The position numbers and the translations under genes were made by a program. Shown piece after piece: positions 40,974 through 50,292 of a stretch of 64,000 nt of DNA; position 1 is the first letter of the stretch; every line of letters begins with the position of its first letter. This stretch comes from an uncultured Peptostreptococcaceae bacterium (GTDB taxonomy: Bacteria; Bacillota; Clostridia; Peptostreptococcales; Anaerovoracaceae). The DNA lies in the NCBI GenBank assembly GCA_910588185.1, contig CAJUQR010000004.1:144040-208039 (forward strand), given 5' to 3'. Under the pieces are notes generated by a model. That model ran no database searches and was not told the DNA's origin. It was given only the letters and a program-made list of their open reading frames with translations.

Positions 40974-41405
40974 ATGTTCATGGGAACAACATACAATTCC
41001 ATAGATGAAAAAAACAGGATGATTGTTCCTTCTAAACTAAGGGCGGGTCTTGGCAGCAGATGTATCCTTACTAAGGGACTGGATCATTGTCTCTATATTT
41101 ATACAACAGAAGCCTGGGATAAACAGATGGATAAAATATCAAAGCTTCCAGAGTCTGATCCTAAGGTAAGAGCATTTATCAGACATTTTTGTGCAAATGC
41201 TGCTGAATGTGAATTTGATAAACAAGGAAGAATTGTAATTCCGCAAGAACTTAAAAATTATGCCAAGATTGAAAAAGAATTGGTGACTATGGGCGCTATG
41301 TCTAAAATAGAAGTTTGGAGCAAAGATGTATGGGATGCTCCAGACAATGAAAATAAAATGGATGCAGATGATTTTGCCAACGCTTTGGCAGAGTACAACT
41401 TCTAG
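40974..41405 (+). CDS. mraZ: transcriptional regulator MraZ
   Basis: About 143 residues with two AbrB-like/MraZ half-domains; conserved elements NSIDEKNRMIVPSKLR and, in the second half, CEFDKQGRIVIPQEL. A ring-forming DNA-binding protein that represses the division and cell-wall cluster starting with itself. The start is ATG 40974 (MFMGTTYNS, the usual MraZ beginning) behind AAGGAAGGAGG; in-frame codons back to 40938 lie upstream of that site. First gene of the dcw cluster. Confidence 0.95.
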   Translation: MFMGTTYNSIDEKNRMIVPSKLRAGLGSRCILTKGLDHCLYIYTTEAWDKQMDKISKLPESDPKVRAFIRHFCANAAECEFDKQGRIVIPQELKNYAKIEKELVTMGAMSKIEVWSKDVWDAPDNENKMDADDFANALAEYNF

Positions 41406-41420
41406 CAGGAGGCATCAGTT

Positions 41421-42356
41421 ATGGATTTTAAACATGAACCCGTGCTGTTTGACCAATGCATTAAAGGTCTTGAGATAAAGCCTGATGGAGTATATGTGGA
41501 CGGAACCCTTGGTGGGGGAGGCCATAGTACAGGTATTTGCAGTGCTTTGAATGAAAACGGAACGCTTATTGGTATAGATAGAGATAAAGATGCTCTTGCG
41601 GCGGCCTCAAAAAGACTTGAAAAATTTAATTGCCGCAAACTGTTTGTTCAGAGCAATTATTCAGATATAAAAGATATTTTACACCAGGTTGGCATAGATA
41701 AAATAGACGGAGCGCTTCTTGATCTAGGTGTTTCATCATTCCAGCTTGATAATCCTGAAAGAGGATTTTCATATATGAATCAGGCTACGCTCGATATGAG
41801 GATGAGCCAAGAAGATAGTTTTACTGCTTTTGATGTAGTTAATGAATATGATAAAAACCACCTTACAAATATAATTTCAAAATACGGCGAAGAAAGATGG
41901 GCGTCAAGAATTGCTGATTTTATAGTTAAAGCTCGAAAGGACAAGCCTATAGAGACTACCTTTGAATTAGTAGATGTGATAAAGGCGGCAATTCCGGCAT
42001 CAGCCAGGAGAACGGGACCACATCCGGCAAAAAGGACGTTTCAAGCTATAAGAATTGAAGTGAACGATGAGCTTTCACAGCTTGAAAAAGCTGTAGAAGA
42101 GTTCTGTGACGTACTCAATGTTAATGGCAGGTTGTGTATAATAACTTTCCATTCGCTGGAGGATAGGATAGTTAAAGATATATTTAATAAGAGAGCTAAT
42201 CCTTGCACATGTCCTAAAGAATTTCCTGTGTGTGTGTGCGGAAAAAGAGCAGATGTTAAAAAAATTACAGGCAAACCTATTCAGCCTGTTGAACAAGAAA
42301 AAGAGGACAACCCTAGATCAAGAAGCGCCAAGCTGCGCATTATAGAAAAAATCTAG
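41421..42356 (+). CDS. rsmH: 16S rRNA (cytosine(1402)-N4)-methyltransferase
   Basis: 311 residues (also called MraW). Methylates N4 of C1402 of 16S rRNA in the ribosomal P site using S-adenosylmethionine. Motifs: HEPVLFDQCI, VDGTLGGGGHS (SAM loop), LLDLGVSSFQLD, RGFSYMNQ, LDMRM, and the C-terminal ITFHSLEDRIVK and NPRSRSAKLR. AGGAGG ribosome binding site 15 bases after mraZ. Standard dcw gene. Confidence 0.97.
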   Translation: MDFKHEPVLFDQCIKGLEIKPDGVYVDGTLGGGGHSTGICSALNENGTLIGIDRDKDALAAASKRLEKFNCRKLFVQSNYSDIKDILHQVGIDKIDGALLDLGVSSFQLDNPERGFSYMNQATLDMRMSQEDSFTAFDVVNEYDKNHLTNIISKYGEERWASRIADFIVKARKDKPIETTFELVDVIKAAIPASARRTGPHPAKRTFQAIRIEVNDELSQLEKAVEEFCDVLNVNGRLCIITFHSLEDRIVKDIFNKRANPCTCPKEFPVCVCGKRADVKKITGKPIQPVEQEKEDNPRSRSAKLRIIEKI

Positions 42357-42398
42357 AGGAAACATTTAAACAAGTGATTAATTTATAAGAGGGATAAG

Positions 42399-42860
42399 AT
42401 GGCTACAGCGAGAAGAGCCTATACGTCTGAATATCAATATGGCTTTGCGCCTGAAGTAAGGCCTGAGAGAGTAAGACGTACAAGGCAGAGACCTGAAGTA
42501 AATAATAAGCCTAAGCAGGAACAGGAAGTAATACTGACTCCTGCCAATTTGCGTATCCTCATAATGGCAGTGGTTCTCATAGGAGCATTGTTTATAGGTA
42601 TGGTTGTGGTCAATGCACAAGCTGCAAAATATCAGTACAATATCAATCAGCTCAGGAATCAAAACAATATACTTGAAAATGATATAAATGTATTGAATAT
42701 GAAGATAGAGAGGGAAACCGGAATAGGTAACCTTGAGCAGTATGCTACAGAGGAACTTGGAATGATTTATCCAAAAGGAGATCAATGTATACATGTTTCC
42801 TCACTGGAATCTGGCGAGGGAAGCTTGGCAGATTTGATAAAACAAAAGGCATATGAATAA
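42399..42860 (+). CDS. ftsL: FtsL-like cell division protein
   Basis: 153 residues: a basic cytoplasmic N-terminus (about 1-50), one transmembrane helix (about 52-72: LIMAVVLIGALFIGMVVV) and an extracytoplasmic coiled coil (YNINQLRNQNNILENDINVLNMKI), the architecture of FtsL/DivIC, which links FtsQ/DivIB and FtsI. Sequence conservation in this family is low; the call rests on architecture and on its place between rsmH and ftsI. The C-terminal ATEELGMIYP is a typical FtsL ending. Confidence 0.85.
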   Translation: MATARRAYTSEYQYGFAPEVRPERVRRTRQRPEVNNKPKQEQEVILTPANLRILIMAVVLIGALFIGMVVVNAQAAKYQYNINQLRNQNNILENDINVLNMKIERETGIGNLEQYATEELGMIYPKGDQCIHVSSLESGEGSLADLIKQKAYE

Positions 42861-42909
42861 TTCGATTTTCAATACAGTATAAATATAAAAAGATAATTTC
42901 ATAGATAAG

Positions 42910-42959
42910 AAAGCCAGACAACTTAATATAAAGAATATGTCTGGCTTTATATATTTTTA
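42910..42959 (+). terminator. hairpin between ftsL and the PBP gene, possible attenuator
   Basis: AAAGCCAGACA/TGTCTGGCTTT, 11 pairs with a 17-base loop, followed by ATATATTTTTATT. It may partly terminate transcription inside the dcw cluster. Confidence 0.55.
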
Positions 42960-42976
42960 TTAGGAGCTTAAAAGAT

Positions 42977-44959
42977 ATGGCAAGAACGTCAGTTAGTGTA
43001 AAAAACAAAAGAAGAATTGCGATAGGTTTTTTGGTTATAGCAGTGCTTATGTTGCTATTGATTTTTAGAGTGGCATGGATTCAGGTTGTTCAAGCTGATG
43101 AACTTACAGAAAAGGCCATACAGCAGCAGACCAGTGATATACCTATTGCAGCTAAAAGAGGTATAATATATGACAGAAACGGCAAAGAACTTGCAACAAG
43201 TCTTACTTGTTATTCCCTTTGGGTAAGACCTGCTCAGCTTGCAGAAAATTTGGATGAAGAAAAAATCAATAAGCTTGCAGATGATTTATCGGCTATAGTT
43301 GAAATGAAACCAAATAAGATCAAGGAAAGGTTGACTAAGAAGCAAGCTCTTGTTAAGGTCGCGAAAGAACTTGAAAAGACTCAGGCAGATAAGATAAGAG
43401 AACTTGGAATAAGTGGTCTTGAGCTTTCCGAAGATACAAAAAGGCATTATCCGCTTGGCAATTTTGCATCTCAGCTTCTCGGAAGTGTGACAGATGACGG
43501 AACAGGACGAACAGGTATAGAGCTTGAGTACGATCAATATCTCAGCGGAGTTGCCGGTAGATGGGTTAAAAATACTGATGTTACAGGTAATCAATTAGTT
43601 GATGGCTCAGAGGAATACCATGAGGCACAAAATGGTCTCAATGTAGTACTTAGTATCGATGAGGCAATTCAATATTATGCTGAAAAGGCCCTTGAAGAAG
43701 GTATGGAAAAGACCGGAGCTGACAGGATTATGTGTCTTGTTATGGATCCTGAGACAGGAGAAATTTTGGCAAGTGCCATTACACCGGGATTTGATCCAAA
43801 CAATGCAACAGAACCTGATGATAAAGAAGAAGCTAAAAAATTTGAAAAGCTTTCCGAAAAAGACCAGACGAATTATCTTTTCAAGCTTTGGAGAAATCCT
43901 GTAGTCAGCGATACATACGAACCGGGATCTACGTTTAAGCTTATAACATCGTCTTCTGCACTTGAAGAAGGAGCTATAACCACAACAGATACTTTTAACT
44001 GTAATACTAAGATAAATGTTGCAGGTGTTACTTTGCACTGCTGGAGCACCAGAGATCACGGTACGCAAACTATCAAACAGGCTATAGCAAACTCTTGTAA
44101 TCCTGTGCATGCACAGGTAGCGGCTAAACTTGGCAAAGAGAATTTTTATAAATACCTTGATTTATATGGAATAACTTCTAAAACAGGTGTCGATTATCCA
44201 GGAGAGACCAGCTCTATAACTTACGCTTTGGAAGATGTGGGCCCTGTTGAACTTGCTACCATAGGCTATGGACAGAGTATATCCGTTACACCTATACAAC
44301 TTTTGACAGCAGTATGTTCCATAGGAAATGATGGGGTTTTACTTCAGCCACACTATATAAAAGCTTTGACGGATGAAAATGGCAAGGTAGTAAAAAAATA
44401 TGATAAGACAGAGGTGCGAAGAGTAATTTCTTCTGATACAGCTAAAGAAATGAGAGAAATGATGGAGTATGCTGTTACTGACGGGGGAGCTGGCGGTGCA
44501 AAACTTGCAGGATATCGTGTAGGAGGAAAAACAGGTACAGCCAATAAAGTAGAAGATGGAAAATACGGAAAGAATTATTACAGTTCGTTCATAGGTATGG
44601 CACCTATGGATGATCCTAAAGTTGCAATACTGGTAGTAGTAGACAGCCCGAAGGGATCGTACTATGGATCACTTGTAGCGTGTCCTATAGCTAAAAGCAT
44701 ACTTACAGATACACTTAGATATATGAATGTGGAACCTCAGTATACTGACGAAGAAAAAGCTATGATGGAGAGTAAATATACTACTGTTCCTAACATAGTG
44801 GGTCACGAATATAGTGAGGCAGCAGGAATACTTGCAGGTAAAAACCTTAACTGCAAATCTCCTGAAGGCGCAGGTGAAAATTATATAGTAAGCGCCCAAT
44901 ACCCTGCGGCAGGAACAAAAGTTAAAGTGGGCAGTGATGTATACGCATATAATAAATAA
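42977..44959 (+). CDS. class B penicillin-binding protein (FtsI/SpoVD type) with C-terminal PASTA domain
   Basis: 660 residues. One N-terminal membrane helix (about 13-35), a pedestal domain, and a transpeptidase domain with SxxK in PGSTFK (Ser318 nucleophile), SxN in NSCNP (about 373) and KTGTA (Lys518). A single PASTA domain (about 597-660) follows. It cross-links septal peptidoglycan. The PASTA domain and length fit both division PBP2x/FtsI and sporulation SpoVD proteins, and with only one copy visible the two cannot be separated. Standard dcw location. AGGAGC ribosome binding site. Confidence 0.93.
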   Translation: MARTSVSVKNKRRIAIGFLVIAVLMLLLIFRVAWIQVVQADELTEKAIQQQTSDIPIAAKRGIIYDRNGKELATSLTCYSLWVRPAQLAENLDEEKINKLADDLSAIVEMKPNKIKERLTKKQALVKVAKELEKTQADKIRELGISGLELSEDTKRHYPLGNFASQLLGSVTDDGTGRTGIELEYDQYLSGVAGRWVKNTDVTGNQLVDGSEEYHEAQNGLNVVLSIDEAIQYYAEKALEEGMEKTGADRIMCLVMDPETGEILASAITPGFDPNNATEPDDKEEAKKFEKLSEKDQTNYLFKLWRNPVVSDTYEPGSTFKLITSSSALEEGAITTTDTFNCNTKINVAGVTLHCWSTRDHGTQTIKQAIANSCNPVHAQVAAKLGKENFYKYLDLYGITSKTGVDYPGETSSITYALEDVGPVELATIGYGQSISVTPIQLLTAVCSIGNDGVLLQPHYIKALTDENGKVVKKYDKTEVRRVISSDTAKEMREMMEYAVTDGGAGGAKLAGYRVGGKTGTANKVEDGKYGKNYYSSFIGMAPMDDPKVAILVVVDSPKGSYYGSLVACPIAKSILTDTLRYMNVEPQYTDEEKAMMESKYTTVPNIVGHEYSEAAGILAGKNLNCKSPEGAGENYIVSAQYPAAGTKVKVGSDVYAYNK

Positions 44960-44982
44960 TTAAATAAATCTTAGGAGCAAGC

Positions 44983-46482
44983 ATGAATCTTACGACTTTG
45001 TTAAACTCTATGGATTATCAATCAATTGGAGAAACAAAGGATAAAGAAATAGAATCACTTGTATACCATTCAGATGATGCAAAATCTAAAAGCGTTTTTT
45101 TCGCTATAGAAGGACGCAATACAGATGGAGAAAAATATATATCAGATGTCATATCAAAAGGCTGTAAAGCAATAGTAGTGTCTGAAGAATATGATACTAA
45201 AGCTGTGCAAAATGACTATCAAAAAGATGTCGCTTTTATAAAAGTAAAAGACGTGCGAAGAAGCATGGCTCAAATGGCAGCCAAGTTTTTCCAAAACCCG
45301 TCAAAAGATTTGTTTACTATAGGAATTACAGGAACTAAAGGCAAGAGCAGCACATCTTATATGATATGGAGAATATTAGAAGAAGCCGGCATTAATACAG
45401 GCATAATAGGTACTATGTTTACAGGATATTCGGGGAATTTGGAGGAAGCTAAGAACACTACACCTCAATCTGTAGACATACAAAAGATGTTAAAATCCAT
45501 GAAGGATGCAGGATGCAAAGCTGCGGTCATAGAAGTTTCATCACAAGGTTTGATGCAAGAAAGAACTGATTTTGTGAATTTTGATATAGGCGTTTTTACT
45601 AATATGAGCCCTGATCATATAGGAGAAGGTGAACATAAAAATTATGAAGAATATAAGTACTGGAAAAGCTGTTTATTTAAACAATGCAAAAGAGCAGTTA
45701 TGAATTTAGACGACGAGGAATATAAATTCATGCTTGAGGATTCCAGCGTTGAAAGAACCGTATTCTATGGAAAAGATAAAAGAGCAGATTTTATCATAAA
45801 AGATATGGAATTATGGAGTGAAAACGGCTGCTTAGGAGTAAAATATCAGTTAGAAACAAAAAAACCATATGAAGATGGTTTGATTCATGACATAACCTTA
45901 GAGCTCCCGGGAGATTTTAATTCTTATAATGGGACTGCTGCAATTGCAGTTACAAGAATGCTGGGAGTTCCATGGAATATAATAAAAAATACGTTAAAAA
46001 ATATAAAAATACCCGGAAGAGCTGAAACCGTTGATGTATCAAAAGATTTTACAGCGATGGTAGATTATGCTCATAATGGAAAGGCGCTTGAAAGTCTTTT
46101 GTCTAACTTAAAAAAATATAAACCGTCAAGACTTATAGTGGTGTTTGGATGCGGAGGAAACAGAGATAAAAATAGACGCGTTGAGATGGGAAAGGCAGCC
46201 TCTGAACTTTCGGATGTTATAATAGTCACATCTGATAATCCCAGAAATGAAAATCCAAATGTAATTATAGAAGATATTAAAGATAATATAAAGAATATTG
46301 ACAAAGTACTTACCGTTCCTGACAGACGTGAGGCCATAGGTACGGCCATCAAAGTCGCACATGAAGGAGACATTGTAATAATAGCCGGTAAGGGACATGA
46401 AACATATCAGATAATAGGTGATAATATAATTCATTTTGACGACAGAGAAGAATTATTATCATTTAGAAAGGAAAGTGAATGA
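44983..46482 (+). CDS. murE: UDP-MurNAc-tripeptide synthetase (MurE)
   Basis: 499 residues. Adds the third amino acid to UDP-MurNAc-L-Ala-D-Glu. ATP loop GTKGKSS (about 117-123), VEVSSQGL-type motif (IEVSSQGLMQERT), KxxNxD-type and AHNG/FGCGGNRD motifs present. DNPRNENP (from about 418) is the specificity motif of meso-diaminopimelate-adding enzymes, so the wall is probably of the DAP type. The stop overlaps the murF start (ATGA). Confidence 0.95.
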   Translation: MNLTTLLNSMDYQSIGETKDKEIESLVYHSDDAKSKSVFFAIEGRNTDGEKYISDVISKGCKAIVVSEEYDTKAVQNDYQKDVAFIKVKDVRRSMAQMAAKFFQNPSKDLFTIGITGTKGKSSTSYMIWRILEEAGINTGIIGTMFTGYSGNLEEAKNTTPQSVDIQKMLKSMKDAGCKAAVIEVSSQGLMQERTDFVNFDIGVFTNMSPDHIGEGEHKNYEEYKYWKSCLFKQCKRAVMNLDDEEYKFMLEDSSVERTVFYGKDKRADFIIKDMELWSENGCLGVKYQLETKKPYEDGLIHDITLELPGDFNSYNGTAAIAVTRMLGVPWNIIKNTLKNIKIPGRAETVDVSKDFTAMVDYAHNGKALESLLSNLKKYKPSRLIVVFGCGGNRDKNRRVEMGKAASELSDVIIVTSDNPRNENPNVIIEDIKDNIKNIDKVLTVPDRREAIGTAIKVAHEGDIVIIAGKGHETYQIIGDNIIHFDDREELLSFRKESE

Positions 46483-47870
46483 AAACATTTACCATAGGTG
46501 AAATTGTAAAAGCTACAAACGGTCAGTTGATATGCGGAACAGATGATTATAAGGTTATGAGGTTTTCTATAGATTCTAGAGATATAGAAGACGGGGATAT
46601 TTTTTGGCCTACTATAGGAGCAAGAAACGACGCTCATGACTTTATAAAACAGGTAATAGATAAGGGCTGCAAATCTTTTGTGGTATCTGATCTTGAGAAG
46701 GTTCCGCAAGGCAGCAGGGAAGGTCTTAATATAATCTTAGTCGAAGATACTGTTAAAGCTCTCCAAGCTTTGTCTGCATATTATATCAAGACTCTGCCTT
46801 TGAAGAAAAAAATAGGTGTCACAGGAAGTGTTGGCAAAACCAGTACAAGAGATATGATATATTATGTAGCATCGGCAAAGTACAAGACAGGAAGAAACAA
46901 AAAAAATTATAACAGCGGCATAGGACTGCCTTTGTCTATCCTGGAGCTTGATACTGATACAGAAGTTGCGGTACTTGAGATGGCTATGGATACGTATGGT
47001 GAAATAAGGCTTTTAGCCGACATAGTGAGACCTGATATAGCTGTGATTACTCATATAACGTCAGTAAATTTGCTTAGCATGGGTAATCTTGAAAATATAT
47101 TGAAAGCTAAGATGGAGATTACTTCGTTTTTTGATAAAGATTCAACTCTCGTAGTTAACAGCTCATGTTCTATGCTTAAACCTGAAAAGGTAGCAGGTGA
47201 ATATAAGTTAATTACAGTTGATACAGAAAAAGACAGCGACTATCAAGTTTCAGATATTTGTGATTTTGGTGACAGAGGTATAAAATACACTTTGAGCCGC
47301 AAAGATAAACAATATGAGGTTAATCTTCCTACAGCTGGAGGACATAATGCAATAAACGCTTCCCTTGCAATTGCAGTAGGAGAACTTTTGGGAGTAGATC
47401 CAAAAGAGGCGATAGAAGGTCTGAAAAATGCTCAGCTTACAGGGAAAAGACTGAATATACGCCGGAATAATAATATTAAAGTGATAGATGATACGTACAA
47501 TGCTTGTGAAGATTCAATAAAATCTGCAATTAATACGTTGATATCTACAGACGGAAAGAGAAAAGTTGCTATTTTAGGCGATATAATAGGGCTTGCCCAT
47601 AAATCAGAAGAAGGACATCGCTTGGTAGGCAGATATGCAGCAGAAAAAAGTGTTGATTTGCTCATAGCGATCGGAGATGATGCCAGATATTATGCAGAAG
47701 GCGCCGCAGAAATTATGAATAAAGACAAAGTTATGTATTTTTCACATAAAAAGGACTTTATCCAAGTGAAAGATAAGCTGATTAAAAGCGGTGATGTGGT
47801 GCTGGTTAAAGCGTCACGAGGAATGGAACTTGAGGAAATCGTAGAAGAAATATTAAAGGACAAAAAGTAA
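46479..47870 (+). CDS. murF: UDP-MurNAc-tripeptide-D-Ala-D-Ala ligase
   Basis: 463 residues. Adds D-Ala-D-Ala, completing the UDP-MurNAc-pentapeptide. Mur ligase motifs: GVTGSVGKTSTRDM (ATP loop), EMAMDTYGEI, DDTYNACEDS and the C-terminal ASRGMELEEIVE. It starts within the last codons of murE (four-base overlap), with GAAAGG upstream. Confidence 0.96.
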   Translation: MKTFTIGEIVKATNGQLICGTDDYKVMRFSIDSRDIEDGDIFWPTIGARNDAHDFIKQVIDKGCKSFVVSDLEKVPQGSREGLNIILVEDTVKALQALSAYYIKTLPLKKKIGVTGSVGKTSTRDMIYYVASAKYKTGRNKKNYNSGIGLPLSILELDTDTEVAVLEMAMDTYGEIRLLADIVRPDIAVITHITSVNLLSMGNLENILKAKMEITSFFDKDSTLVVNSSCSMLKPEKVAGEYKLITVDTEKDSDYQVSDICDFGDRGIKYTLSRKDKQYEVNLPTAGGHNAINASLAIAVGELLGVDPKEAIEGLKNAQLTGKRLNIRRNNNIKVIDDTYNACEDSIKSAINTLISTDGKRKVAILGDIIGLAHKSEEGHRLVGRYAAEKSVDLLIAIGDDARYYAEGAAEIMNKDKVMYFSHKKDFIQVKDKLIKSGDVVLVKASRGMELEEIVEEILKDKK

Positions 47871-47882
47871 GGAGATTAAAGA

Positions 47883-48872
47883 ATGGAACCACTGATATTC
47901 CCTATTATAGCACTAATCTCAGCATGGATATTAGGCGCACTTTTTACAAAAGTGCTGATTCCTTTTATGGAAAAGAAACAGTTTAGGCAGTTTGTAAGAG
48001 AGGAAGGTCCAAAGTCACACTTAAAAAAGACAGGTACGCCCAGTATGGGAGGTACAGCTATAATATCAGCGACTTGTATAGTCGCTTTGATTGTAGCGGC
48101 TTTTGCAGGAAGACTGAACATTCAGGTTATCGGAGTCTTGGCTGCAATGGTATTGTTTGGGATTATAGGATTTATAGATGATTATGAAAAAGCCATAAAG
48201 AAGAATAATCTGGGTCTCAGTCCTAAGCAGAAAATTGTGATGCAATTTGTTTTCTCTGCTGCATTTGGCATATTTGCCATGTTTTTCTCTGGTGGGGATA
48301 TGATAAAGGGTACAGAAATCTGGATACCGGTATTTAATGTGACTTTTGATATCGGAGTATTTTATGTACCGTTTGTTATGTTTGTGATGATTGCTTTCAG
48401 TAATTCTGTCAATCTTACGGATGGCCTTGACGGATTGGCATCAGGCATAACTGCGATGGTCTCTTTCTTTGTGCTTATAGCCGGCTGTACTTTTGGATAT
48501 TTAAGCATTCCTATAGTATTCGGCGCAGTTGCGGGAGGATGCCTTGGATTTTTAATGTTTAACAAGAATCCTGCAAAAATATTCATGGGTGATACGGGTT
48601 CTATGGCTCTCGGAGGTGTGCTTGCTGCCGGAGCTCTGATGATGAAAATAGAGTTTTTGCTTGCAGTTGCAGGAATAGTATATGTTGCAGAAGCTCTTTC
48701 CGTAATAATACAAGTAACTTATTTTAAGAAGACTAAGAAGAGAATCTTTAAGATGGCGCCGCTTCATCATCATTTTGAACTCTGCGGAATGAATGAAAAA
48801 AAGGTGGTTCTGATGTTTTGGGCAGCGGCATTCGTCTGCTGTGTAGTTGCAATACTACTTATGAATATATGA
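47883..48872 (+). CDS. mraY: phospho-N-acetylmuramoyl-pentapeptide transferase
   Basis: 329 residues, about ten transmembrane helices. Transfers phospho-MurNAc-pentapeptide to undecaprenyl phosphate, forming lipid I. Signature motifs: TPSMGG, FIDDYEKA (catalytic Asp pair), NLTDGLDGLA and the histidine-rich MAPLHHHFEL. AAGGAG ribosome binding site, 12 bases after murF. Confidence 0.97.
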   Translation: MEPLIFPIIALISAWILGALFTKVLIPFMEKKQFRQFVREEGPKSHLKKTGTPSMGGTAIISATCIVALIVAAFAGRLNIQVIGVLAAMVLFGIIGFIDDYEKAIKKNNLGLSPKQKIVMQFVFSAAFGIFAMFFSGGDMIKGTEIWIPVFNVTFDIGVFYVPFVMFVMIAFSNSVNLTDGLDGLASGITAMVSFFVLIAGCTFGYLSIPIVFGAVAGGCLGFLMFNKNPAKIFMGDTGSMALGGVLAAGALMMKIEFLLAVAGIVYVAEALSVIIQVTYFKKTKKRIFKMAPLHHHFELCGMNEKKVVLMFWAAAFVCCVVAILLMNI

Positions 48873-48901
48873 TTTTATTTTAGGAATCGAGGTGGCAGTC
48901 A

Positions 48902-50281
48902 ATGGAAAACATAAATCTTAATAATATTAAAAACAAGAAAGTACTTGTAGTTGGCCTAGGTAAGTCAGGAATTGCGGCAGTTCAAGCTATGGTAAAGCTC
49001 GGAGCCAATGTTACTGTACAGGATTCAAAGAATGTCAATGAGATAGATAGCCAGCTTGTGACATTTTTACAAGGCAAAGGCGTTGAATTTTGCCTTGGAG
49101 AGATACCTGAAAATGTGGATAAGTTTGATATGCTTATTTTAAGCCCAGGGGTAGATCCGGAGCTTCCTTTTGTTGATGTTGCTGCCAAATCGGGAGCAGA
49201 GATAATAGGAGAGCTGGAAATTGCTTTTCGTATAGCGAGAGGTCACTTTGTTGCCATAACTGGCACTAATGGAAAAACTACTACTACAACACTTACAGGT
49301 GAAATTTTCAAAAAGTCAGGTAAGAAGACTCATGTTGTAGGAAATATTGGAGTTGCAGTTATATCAAAGGCTCTTGACACGGTGGAAGAAGATTGGCTCA
49401 TAACTGAAACCAGCAGTTTTCAGCTACAGACTACAAAATATTTTAAGCCTGTGATTTCAGCTATCCTCAATTTGACGCCTGATCATCTTAATAGACATCA
49501 CACTATGGAGAATTATGGACTTGCAAAGGGAAAAGTTTTTGAGAATCAAGATGAAAGTGGATATTGCATAATAAATGCAGATGATGAAGCTTGCTGTAAA
49601 CTTGCTGAAAGCTGTAAAGCAAGAGTGGTTTATTTTTCATCGTCAAAAGAACTTGATAAAGGGGCTTTCTTAAAAGGTGACGATCTGGTAATAGTAAATG
49701 ACAAAGGCGAAACTATAGAACTTGTAAATCGCAGAGATCTTAAGATAATAGGAAATCACAATGTGGAAAATGCCCTTGCTGCATCAGCAATATGCTATTA
49801 TGCAGGTATTGAGCCTTCTATAATAAGCAATGTTTTGAAATCTTTCTCAGGAGTAGAGCATAGAATAGAGTATTGCGGCAGTATGGAAGGTGTTAAATTT
49901 TATAATGATTCTAAGGGAACTAATGTAGATGCCGCGTTGACAGCTATAAGAGCTATAGAAAAAAATATAATACTTATTGCAGGCGGTGATGGAAAATCAC
50001 AAGATTTTAAGCCTCTTGCTTCAAATCTCAAAGGAAGCGTCAAGCATATGGTTCTTATAGGAAGGGATGGTCCGAAGATAGCTGAAGCAGCTGAAAAAGC
50101 AGGATTTAAAGATTATACTTATGGCTCGGATATGGGTGATTGTGTGAAAAAGGCTTTTGAAGTTGCTGAAGAGGGAGATACAGTCTTATTGTCACCGGCA
50201 TGTGCAAGCTGGGATATGTATGACAATTTTGAACAGAGAGGTAATCATTTTAAAGAGATGGTTGCAAAATTGGGAGTATAG
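48902..50281 (+). CDS. murD: UDP-MurNAc-L-alanine--D-glutamate ligase
   Basis: 459 residues. Adds D-glutamate to UDP-MurNAc-L-Ala. N-terminal Rossmann-like LVVGLGKSG, ATP loop ITGTNGKTTTT, ETSSFQL, LNLTPDHLNRH, NDSKGTN and the C-terminal LLSPACASWDMYDNFEQRG, all standard for MurD. Weak GAGGTGG ribosome binding site. Confidence 0.97.
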   Translation: MENINLNNIKNKKVLVVGLGKSGIAAVQAMVKLGANVTVQDSKNVNEIDSQLVTFLQGKGVEFCLGEIPENVDKFDMLILSPGVDPELPFVDVAAKSGAEIIGELEIAFRIARGHFVAITGTNGKTTTTTLTGEIFKKSGKKTHVVGNIGVAVISKALDTVEEDWLITETSSFQLQTTKYFKPVISAILNLTPDHLNRHHTMENYGLAKGKVFENQDESGYCIINADDEACCKLAESCKARVVYFSSSKELDKGAFLKGDDLVIVNDKGETIELVNRRDLKIIGNHNVENALAASAICYYAGIEPSIISNVLKSFSGVEHRIEYCGSMEGVKFYNDSKGTNVDAALTAIRAIEKNIILIAGGDGKSQDFKPLASNLKGSVKHMVLIGRDGPKIAEAAEKAGFKDYTYGSDMGDCVKKAFEVAEEGDTVLLSPACASWDMYDNFEQRGNHFKEMVAKLGV

Positions 50282-50292
50282 GTATTTTATCT

